Shown here piece by piece: positions 58,098-64,000 of a stretch of DNA of 64,000 nt. Both the position numbers and the translations under genes were made by a program. The DNA lies in assembly GCA_028278525.1 (NCBI GenBank), contig JANQEE010000049.1, positions 124,001 to 188,000 of the forward strand, given 5' to 3'. The notes beneath the pieces are model-generated. The model had not been told where the DNA came from, ran no database searches, and worked only from the letters and a program-made list of their open reading frames with translations. Source of the stretch: Minwuiaceae bacterium (GTDB taxonomy: Bacteria > Pseudomonadota > Alphaproteobacteria > Minwuiales > Minwuiaceae). The number at the start of each line of letters is the position of its first letter. Position 1 is the stretch's first letter.

Positions 58098-58287
58098 GGA
58101 CAGATATTCGGATCCGAAAAAGCGGCGAATATCCTTGCATCTTCGCCCCTGTCCGGGTATCACCCGACCCCATTGATCCCACACGCGGGCCTGCGGCACT
58201 CGCCACATAGCGAGACGCCGTTCCGGTGTCCGGCCGTTGGCCGGATGACAGCCTGCGGCGGTGCAACCGGAGAAGGAGATAGAAGGC
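58098..58287 (+). promoter_or_regulatory. rpsB leader with short hairpins
   Basis: No gene is supported between the dnaE terminator and rpsB. Near its end a CCGGCC-GTT-GGCCGG hairpin (58231-58245) lies about 40 bases before the rpsB start, followed by a GGAGAAGGAG ribosome site. In other bacteria the rpsB leader binds S2 for feedback control; whether this hairpin does so is a guess. Confidence 0.35.
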
Positions 58288-59133
58288 ATGGCCCTTCCCA
58301 CGTTTACTATGCGGCAACTGCTGGAAGCCGGTGTTCATTTCGGCCACCAGACCCATCGCTGGAACCCGCGCATGGGTCCCTACATTTTCGGCAGCCGCAA
58401 CGGCATCCATATCCTCGATCTGCAACAGACGGTGCCTATGCTGCACCGCGCAATGCAGGAGGTTCGCAATGTCGTCGCGGCGGGCGGTCGGGTGCTGTTC
58501 GTCGGCACCAAGCGTCAGGCATCGGAAGCGATCGCCGAGACGGCCCAGCGCTGCGCCCAGTTCTATATCAACCACCGCTGGCTCGGCGGCACGTTGACCA
58601 ACTGGAAGACCATCTCGGTCTCGATCAAGCGCCTCCGCACCCTGGAAGAGCAACTCGCGACGGAAGACACCGGCCTGACCAAGAAGGAAATGCTGCGTCT
58701 GACCCGGGAGCGCGAGAAGCTGGAACGCTCGCTCGGCGGCATCAAGGACATGGGCGGCGTGCCCGACATGCTGGTGGTGATCGACACCAACAAGGAAAAC
58801 ATCGCCATCATGGAAGCCAAGAAGCTCGGTATCCCGGTGGCGGCGGTGGTCGACACCAACTGCGACCCGGAAGGCATCGACTTCCCGATCCCCGGCAACG
58901 ACGACGCGCTGCGCGCCATCAGCCTCTATTGCGACCTGTTCGCTCAGTCGGTGCTCGACGGCATCCAGGTCGAGATGGTCGAGTCCGGTGAGGATATCGG
59001 CGCGGCGGAAGAGGTTCCGGTCGAGCCGCTGCCGGAGGCCGAAGAGGAAGCCGCCGCGGAAGTGGCCGAGCCCGAGGCTGCTCCGTCCAAAGAGGCGGCC
59101 GACGCCGCCGAACCGGTCCAGCAGACTGCTTGA
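58288..59133 (+). CDS. rpsB: 30S ribosomal protein S2
   Basis: A structural protein of the small ribosomal subunit. It starts [20 protein letters not shown] and contains [52 protein letters not shown] and [20 protein letters not shown]. The 281 residues include a 45-residue acidic, alanine-rich C-terminal tail ([20 protein letters not shown]), a common alphaproteobacterial feature. ATG 58288 follows GGAGAAGGAGA. Confidence 0.98.
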   Translation: MALPTFTMRQLLEAGVHFGHQTHRWNPRMGPYIFGSRNGIHILDLQQTVPMLHRAMQEVRNVVAAGGRVLFVGTKRQASEAIAETAQRCAQFYINHRWLGGTLTNWKTISVSIKRLRTLEEQLATEDTGLTKKEMLRLTREREKLERSLGGIKDMGGVPDMLVVIDTNKENIAIMEAKKLGIPVAAVVDTNCDPEGIDFPIPGNDDALRAISLYCDLFAQSVLDGIQVEMVESGEDIGAAEEVPVEPLPEAEEEAAAEVAEPEAAPSKEAADAAEPVQQTA

Positions 59134-59187
59134 GAAAACCGCAACGTAAGGGCTTTTGTAGCCGGTATTTGATGTCGAGGACGAAGA

Positions 59188-60114
59188 ATGGCTGAGATTA
59201 CGGCAGCGATGGTGAAAGAGCTGCGCACGGCAAGCGGCGCCGGCATGATGGATTGCAAGAAGGCGCTGACCGAGTCGGACGGCGACATCGACGCGGCCGT
59301 CGACTGGCTGCGCAAGAAAGGCCTGTCCGCGGCGGCCAAGAAGGCCGGCCGTGTGGCCGCCGAAGGCCTGGTGGCGGTCGCGACCGAGGGCGGCAGGGGC
59401 GCCGTCGTCGAGCTCAACGCTGAAACCGACTTCGTCGCCCGCAACGAGCAGTTCCAGGGCCTGGTCAAGGCGATCGCCCAGATCGCGTTTTCCCAGGACG
59501 GTGGGCTCGACGCGGTTCTGGCCGCCGACTACCCGGGCACCGGCCGCAACGTCGCCGACGAACTGACCAACGCCATTGCGACGATTGGCGAGAACATGAA
59601 TCTCCGCCGTGTTGCCGTGATGGATGCGACGCCCGGCGTGGTCGTCGCGTATGTGCATAACGCGACGGCCCCCGGCATGGGCAAAATCGGCGTGCTGGTG
59701 GCTGTGAAATCGGAAGGCGATACGGCCAGGCTGGAGGCGCTGGGCAAGCAGATCGCCATGCATGTCGCCGCGGCCAATCCGCTGTCCTTGACGGTCGACG
59801 ACCTGAATCCGGCGGCGGTCGAGCGCGAGCGTTCGGTCCTGGTCGATCAGGCCAAGGCGTCCGGCAAGCCCGACAACATTATCGACAAGATGGTCGAAGG
59901 CCGCCTGCGCAAGTTCTATCAGGAAGTCGTTCTGTTGGAGCAGGCCTTCGTCATCGACCCGGATATCACGGTCGGCAAGGCCGTTGAAAACGCCGCGACG
60001 GAGATTGGCAAGCCCGTCGAGATTACCGGGTTCGTCCGATTCGCGTTGGGCGAGGGGATCGAGAAGCAGGAAGCGGATTTCGCGGCTGAAGTTGCCGCAA
60101 CCGCGGCCAGCTGA
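59188..60114 (+). CDS. tsf: Elongation factor Ts
   Basis: Guanine-nucleotide exchange factor for EF-Tu. The 308-residue protein has [20 protein letters not shown] and [20 protein letters not shown], the conserved TDF of [14 protein letters not shown] and the C-terminal [20 protein letters not shown]. It follows rpsB by 54 bases and is expected to share its transcript. Confidence 0.98.
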   Translation: MAEITAAMVKELRTASGAGMMDCKKALTESDGDIDAAVDWLRKKGLSAAAKKAGRVAAEGLVAVATEGGRGAVVELNAETDFVARNEQFQGLVKAIAQIAFSQDGGLDAVLAADYPGTGRNVADELTNAIATIGENMNLRRVAVMDATPGVVVAYVHNATAPGMGKIGVLVAVKSEGDTARLEALGKQIAMHVAAANPLSLTVDDLNPAAVERERSVLVDQAKASGKPDNIIDKMVEGRLRKFYQEVVLLEQAFVIDPDITVGKAVENAATEIGKPVEITGFVRFALGEGIEKQEADFAAEVAATAAS

Positions 60115-60241
60115 CCTGTCTGCCGCGCCCGACCCGTCGAATGCGGGTGTCGCCGCCGAGCGTGTTATGTGCACCGTCGAATCGGTGTATTCTGACTGCC
60201 GCCGTCGCGTTGCCCTCTGTCGCCAAAAGTAGCCGGATCGA

Positions 60242-60973
60242 ATGATGCAGCCTGCCGCCCGATATCACCGCGTGCTGTTGAAATGTTCCGGCGAGGCGTT
60301 GATGGGCGGCGGCGATTACGGCATCGACTTCGATACCGTCGACCGCATCGCCAAGGAAGTCAAAGCGGTCCGCGAACTCGGCGTTCAGGTCTGCATGGTG
60401 CTGGGCGGCGGCAACATCTTCCGCGGCGTCTCCGGGGCGACCCGCGGCATGCAGCGCGCCAGCGCCGATTACATGGGTATGCTGGCGACCGTCATCAACG
60501 CGTTGGCCCTACAGAACATGCTGGAAGGCCATGGTGTCGAAAGCCGCGTCCTCTCCGCCATCCCCATGTCGACGGTGTGCGAACCCTATATCCGTCGTCG
60601 TGCCATCCGGCACCTCGACAAGGGTAGGGTGGTGATCTTCGGCGGCGGCACCGGCAATCCGTTTTTCACCACGGATACCGCGGCGGCGCTCCGGGCCGCG
60701 GAAATGGGCTGCGACGCGCTTTTGAAGGGCACCCAGGTGGACGGCGTCTACAGCGCCGATCCGAAAACCGATCCCGACGCGGAACGGTATGAACGGCTGA
60801 ATTATCTGGAGGTTTTGTCCCGCGATCTTAAGGTGATGGACGCGTCGGCAATTTCCCTGGCGCGGGAAAACAAGATCCCAATTCTGGTATTCTCCGTTCA
60901 TACGCCCGGGGCTTTCGCCGATGTGATTTCCGGCAACGGAACCTGCACGATTATCGGCGCCGCCGCGGAATAA
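60242..60973 (+). CDS. pyrH: Uridylate kinase
   Basis: Phosphorylates UMP to UDP; an amino-acid-kinase-fold hexamer of about 243 residues. Motifs are [66 protein letters not shown] and [17 protein letters not shown]. Two adjacent ATGs at 60242 and 60245 are both possible. A 127-base gap follows tsf. Confidence 0.97.
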   Translation: MMQPAARYHRVLLKCSGEALMGGGDYGIDFDTVDRIAKEVKAVRELGVQVCMVLGGGNIFRGVSGATRGMQRASADYMGMLATVINALALQNMLEGHGVESRVLSAIPMSTVCEPYIRRRAIRHLDKGRVVIFGGGTGNPFFTTDTAAALRAAEMGCDALLKGTQVDGVYSADPKTDPDAERYERLNYLEVLSRDLKVMDASAISLARENKIPILVFSVHTPGAFADVISGNGTCTIIGAAAE

Positions 60974-60995
60974 CAGCGCTTGGGAGGATCTGATC

Positions 60996-61553
60996 GTGGC
61001 TGAACTGGACCTGGCGGATATCGAAAGACGTATGGGCGGCGCGGTCGAGGCGCTGCGGTCGGAGTTCGCGGGTCTCCGGACCGGCCGCGCCTCCGCCAGC
61101 CTGCTGGACCCTATCGTGGTCGACTGCTACGGCAGCCAAATGCCGCTTAACCAGGTGGCGAGCGTCAATGTGCCGGAGCCGCGCATGTTGACGGTCCAGG
61201 TCTGGGACAAGGGCAACGTGCAATCCGTCGAAAAAGCGATCCGCTCGTCAAACCTTGGCCTCAATCCGGCGGTAGACGGGCAGCTTGTCCGGGTGCCGAT
61301 CCCGGAATTGACCGAAGAACGGCGCAAGGAACTGGGCAAGGTGGCAGCGCAGTATGCGGAACAGGCGCGGGTCGCCGTCCGCAATGTCAGGCGGCACGCG
61401 ATGGACGAGCTGAAGCAGTTGGAACGGGACCACGAGATGTCGAAGGACGAGCATCACCTCTATTCCGAAGAGGTGCAGACGCTGACCGACGGCACCATCA
61501 AGACCATCGATTCGGTGCTTGAAGGTAAGCAAAAGGAAATCATGCAGGTCTGA
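60996..61553 (+). CDS. frr: Ribosome recycling factor
   Basis: Splits the post-termination ribosome with EF-G. The 185-residue protein has [80 protein letters not shown] and [15 protein letters not shown]. The GTG start at 60996 follows GGGAGGA. It overlaps uppS by one base. Confidence 0.98.
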   Translation: MAELDLADIERRMGGAVEALRSEFAGLRTGRASASLLDPIVVDCYGSQMPLNQVASVNVPEPRMLTVQVWDKGNVQSVEKAIRSSNLGLNPAVDGQLVRVPIPELTEERRKELGKVAAQYAEQARVAVRNVRRHAMDELKQLERDHEMSKDEHHLYSEEVQTLTDGTIKTIDSVLEGKQKEIMQV

Positions 61554-62290
61554 TGATGCATCCCGCTCCGTCGAACAACCAGCGGCCTGCACCGCCGCGC
61601 CATATCGCCATCATCATGGACGGCAACGGCCGTTGGGCCAAGGCGCGCGGGCTGCCGCGGTTCGCCGGCCATCAGCGGGGCGCCGATTCCGTCCGCGAAG
61701 CCGTGCAAAGCTGCCGCGAACTCGGCGTTTCCTACCTGACGCTCTATGCCTTCTCGTCGGAGAACTGGAAGCGGCCGGCCAGCGAGGTCGACGACCTGAT
61801 GGGCCTGCTCAGGGTCTATCTCCGCCGCGAGATGGACGAGTTGCACCGCAACGACATCCGCGTTCGGTTCATCGGCGACCGCAGCCGTCTGGCCCCCGAC
61901 ATCATCGATCTGCTTTCCCGCTATGAAATCACGACGGGCAAGAACACCTCGATGACCCTTGTCGTAGCGCTGAACTACGGCAGCCAGAACGAGATCGTCG
62001 ATGCCTGTCGCCGGCTGGCCGAGGAGGTCGAGGCCGGCAAGCGTCGCGCGTCGGAGATCGACGCGACGCTTTTCGCGAGTTACCTCCAGACGGCGGATAT
62101 TCCCGATCCGGACCTCCTGATCAGGACCAGCGGAGAACAGAGGCTGAGCAACTTCCTGCTCTGGCAATCGGCTTATTCGGAACTGGTTTTCGTCAACACG
62201 CTTTGGCCGGATTTCGGTAGAAAGAGCCTTGAAGACGCAATCGATGAGTTTCATCGCCGCGACCGTCGATATGGCGCCACCGAAGGCTGA
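61553..62290 (+). CDS. uppS: Undecaprenyl (polyprenyl) diphosphate synthase
   Basis: Makes the C55 lipid carrier for peptidoglycan and polysaccharide. The 245-residue cis-prenyltransferase shows HIAIIMDGNGRWAKARGLPR with the catalytic Asp, GHQRGADSVREAVQ, LTLYAFSSENWKRPASEVDD and DLLIRTSGEQRLSNFLLWQS. Length and order are normal. It overlaps frr by one base and cdsA by 20. Confidence 0.97.
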   Translation: MMHPAPSNNQRPAPPRHIAIIMDGNGRWAKARGLPRFAGHQRGADSVREAVQSCRELGVSYLTLYAFSSENWKRPASEVDDLMGLLRVYLRREMDELHRNDIRVRFIGDRSRLAPDIIDLLSRYEITTGKNTSMTLVVALNYGSQNEIVDACRRLAEEVEAGKRRASEIDATLFASYLQTADIPDPDLLIRTSGEQRLSNFLLWQSAYSELVFVNTLWPDFGRKSLEDAIDEFHRRDRRYGATEG

Positions 62291-63086
62291 CGGCGGCGAC
62301 ACTCTTGGTCGCCGGGTCCTGTCCGCGGCGGTCTTGGCGCCCCTGGCGTTGGCCGCGGTCTGGTTCGGCGGTTTGGCGTTTCTGGCACTCATCCTTTTGG
62401 CGGCAGTCCTTCTCGCCTGGGAATGGAACGGCATGTCTGGCGGCGGCGTCTGGACCCTGGCGGTGCACGGCATCGCCGCGGTGGCGGCCGTGGCGCTGAT
62501 CTATTGGGGGCTGGCCGGCTGGTCGCTGTTGGCCGTTGCCGGCGGCGCCGTTGCCGCCGGTATCGTCGGGCTGGTGACGCGATCCGGTCCGGCTTGGCCG
62601 TCGCTTGGCGTCGTCTACCTGACCCTGCCCTGCATTGCCCTGGTCTGGCTGCGCGCGGACCCGGCGATTGGCCGGGAGACGATTCTGTGGTTGTTGGCGG
62701 TGGTTTGGGCGACCGATATCGGCGCCTATTTCGCCGGCCGCGGCATCGGCGGGCCCAAGCTCGCGCCGCGCTTCAGTCCCAACAAGACCTGGTCCGGCCT
62801 GCTCGGCGGCGCCATGGCCGCGGGGCTGGCCTCCGCCGTGGTTGCCTCTGTCGCCGGGCTCGGCGGGGTCCTCGCGCTCGCCCTGGTCGGCGCCATTCTC
62901 GCGGTCGTGTCGCAGGTTGGTGATTTGACGGAATCCGGTTTCAAACGGCACTTTGGCGTCAAGGATTCGAGCCACCTGATCCCCGGCCATGGCGGCGTGA
63001 TGGACCGTGTCGACGGGTTGCTGTTTGCCGTTCCAATCTATGCATTGATCGTTTTCGTCGCGGGAGGAACCACTGCATGGTCATGA
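62271..63086 (+). CDS. cdsA: Phosphatidate cytidylyltransferase
   Basis: Makes CDP-diacylglycerol for phospholipid synthesis in the inner membrane. The 271-residue protein has about seven hydrophobic helices and the C-terminal family signature [20 protein letters not shown] followed by [13 protein letters not shown] 62271 ([19 protein letters not shown]) is chosen; ATG 62244 is possible. It overlaps uppS and the start of dxr (63077). Confidence 0.95.
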   Translation: MAPPKADGGDTLGRRVLSAAVLAPLALAAVWFGGLAFLALILLAAVLLAWEWNGMSGGGVWTLAVHGIAAVAAVALIYWGLAGWSLLAVAGGAVAAGIVGLVTRSGPAWPSLGVVYLTLPCIALVWLRADPAIGRETILWLLAVVWATDIGAYFAGRGIGGPKLAPRFSPNKTWSGLLGGAMAAGLASAVVASVAGLGGVLALALVGAILAVVSQVGDLTESGFKRHFGVKDSSHLIPGHGGVMDRVDGLLFAVPIYALIVFVAGGTTAWS

Positions 63087-64000
63087 GCATGCCGACACCT
63101 CAGCCGGTGGCTGATGCCTCCGTTCCCCTGGTTCCCCTGTCGGACGGCGGGCCGCGGCGGGTTACCATTCTGGGTTCCACCGGCTCGGTCGGCTGCAACA
63201 CCATAGACCTGATCCAGCGCCAGCCGGATGCTTTCACCGTGGAGGCGTTGACGGCTTATGGCAACGTCTCGGCGCTTGCCGAGCAGGCCCGCCAGACCGG
63301 GGCCAAGCTTGCGGTCATCGGCGATCCGGCGCTCTATGACGACCTTAAAGAGGCGCTGGCCGGCTCCGACGTGGAAGCCGCGGCCGGGCCGGGCGCGTTG
63401 GTCGAGGCGGCGGCCCGTCCGTCCGACCGCGTGGTGGCGGCAATCGTCGGCGCCGCGGGGCTGGAGCCGACATTGGCCGCGGTGCGCCGGGGCGCGGTGG
63501 TCGCGCTCGCCAACAAGGAATGCCTGGTTTGCGCCGGCGAACTGATGACCAAGGAAGTCGCCGACCATGGCGCCACGCTGCTGCCGGTGGATTCCGAGCA
63601 CAACGCGATCTTTCAGGTCTTCGATTTCGACCGCGCTGACGCCGTGGAGCGGATCATTCTGACGGCGTCCGGCGGCCCGTTCCGTACCTTCGACCTGGAG
63701 GCGATGGCGACCGTCACCCGGGAACAGGCGGTAGCCCACCCCAATTGGGACATGGGCGCCAAGATCTCGGTCGATTCCGCGACCATGATGAACAAGGGCC
63801 TCGAGTTGATCGAGGCCTATCATCTGTTCCCCGTCCCGGCGGAGCGGATCGAGATCCTGGTCCATCCGCAATCGGTGGTGCATTCCCTGGTCGGCTATGT
63901 CGACGGATCGGTGCTGGCGCAGCTCGGCAGTCCGGATATGCGCACCCCGATCGCCTATTCGCTCGGCTGGCCGGACCGCGTGGCCGCGCCGGCGCCCCGG
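63077..64000 (+). CDS. dxr: 1-deoxy-D-xylulose 5-phosphate reductoisomerase (partial)
   Basis: The second enzyme of the non-mevalonate isoprenoid pathway; 308 codons are visible before the right edge, of about 390-400. It has the NADPH motif [35 protein letters not shown], the metal-site [16 protein letters not shown] and the substrate loop [11 protein letters not shown], then [23 protein letters not shown] 63077 has GGGAGGA at good spacing; the N-terminal 25 residues before the fold are longer than usual. It overlaps cdsA by ten bases. Confidence 0.97.
   Translation, partial: MVMSMPTPQPVADASVPLVPLSDGGPRRVTILGSTGSVGCNTIDLIQRQPDAFTVEALTAYGNVSALAEQARQTGAKLAVIGDPALYDDLKEALAGSDVEAAAGPGALVEAAARPSDRVVAAIVGAAGLEPTLAAVRRGAVVALANKECLVCAGELMTKEVADHGATLLPVDSEHNAIFQVFDFDRADAVERIILTASGGPFRTFDLEAMATVTREQAVAHPNWDMGAKISVDSATMMNKGLELIEAYHLFPVPAERIEILVHPQSVVHSLVGYVDGSVLAQLGSPDMRTPIAYSLGWPDRVAAPAPR

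Overview
This window is chromosomal DNA of a GC-rich alphaproteobacterium, most likely a flagellated aerobic member of the Rhodospirillales or a relative. The evidence is the gene order tig-clpP-clpX-lon-hupB-tRNA-Val, a complete collinear nuoA-to-nuoN operon followed by birA-coaX-rnj-mce, proS-lolC-lolD-(dnaE), and rpsB-tsf-pyrH-frr-uppS-cdsA-dxr, together with a ProRS that lacks the editing insertion and small alphaproteobacterial families such as DUF1467. Most of the window is conserved housekeeping sequence; the accessory parts are the first 7.5 kb and the stretch between lolD and dnaE.

Region 1 (1-7563) is a catabolic cluster. A truncated E1-alpha dehydrogenase gene runs off the left edge on the minus strand. 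Divergent from it is a tight plus-strand operon: an unrecognised protein built of two tandem copies of one domain, a thiamine-diphosphate enzyme, a 110-residue unknown, a UxaA/altronate-dehydratase-type enzyme, a gluconate-5-dehydrogenase-like SDR and a DUF4242 protein. A cyclase-family hydrolase and a small lipoprotein face it. The enzymes suggest oxidation, dehydration and C-C cleavage of a sugar acid or hydroxy acid, but the substrate cannot be read from the sequence. Region 2 (7.6-13.6 kb) holds nnr, malonyl-CoA decarboxylase, a small unknown and a stand-alone AceE-like E1 protein.

Region 3 (13.7-20.8 kb) is the proteostasis block: tRNA-Leu, trigger factor (with an unusual His/Asp-rich insert), ClpP, ClpX, Lon, HU and tRNA-Val. 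Region 4 (20.9-24.7 kb) has a 2-hydroxyacid dehydrogenase, small unknowns, flaG, a methyltransferase and tRNA-Asp. Region 5 (24.9-43.5 kb) is an apparent 18-kb operon for complex I plus birA, coaX, RNase J, methylmalonyl-CoA epimerase and a DUF1467 membrane protein. It starts at a good sigma-70-type promoter and ends at an intrinsic terminator, which is followed by a 34-bp-arm palindrome.

Region 6 (43.6-48.9 kb) carries a purine permease, a periplasmic unknown, proS, lolC and lolD. Region 7 (48.86-54.2 kb) looks like an accessory insertion between lolD and dnaE. A PEP-CTERM protein gene with its own canonical sigma-54 promoter and terminator lies between two exact 28-bp copies of the 3' end of lolD. 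It is followed by truncated gene fragments, an SDR, DUF2189 and DUF4262 proteins, a 33-residue membrane peptide and a cell-wall hydrolase. Region 8 (54.4-64 kb) is dnaE, with a perfect DnaA box just upstream and a second long palindrome after its stop codon, then the rpsB-to-dxr translation and envelope operon, cut off by the right edge.

I saw no CRISPR array, transposase, integrase, phage gene or rRNA. The most unusual features are the repeat-flanked sigma-54/PEP-CTERM cassette, the tandem-domain protein and its operon, and the pair of related long palindromes at operon ends.
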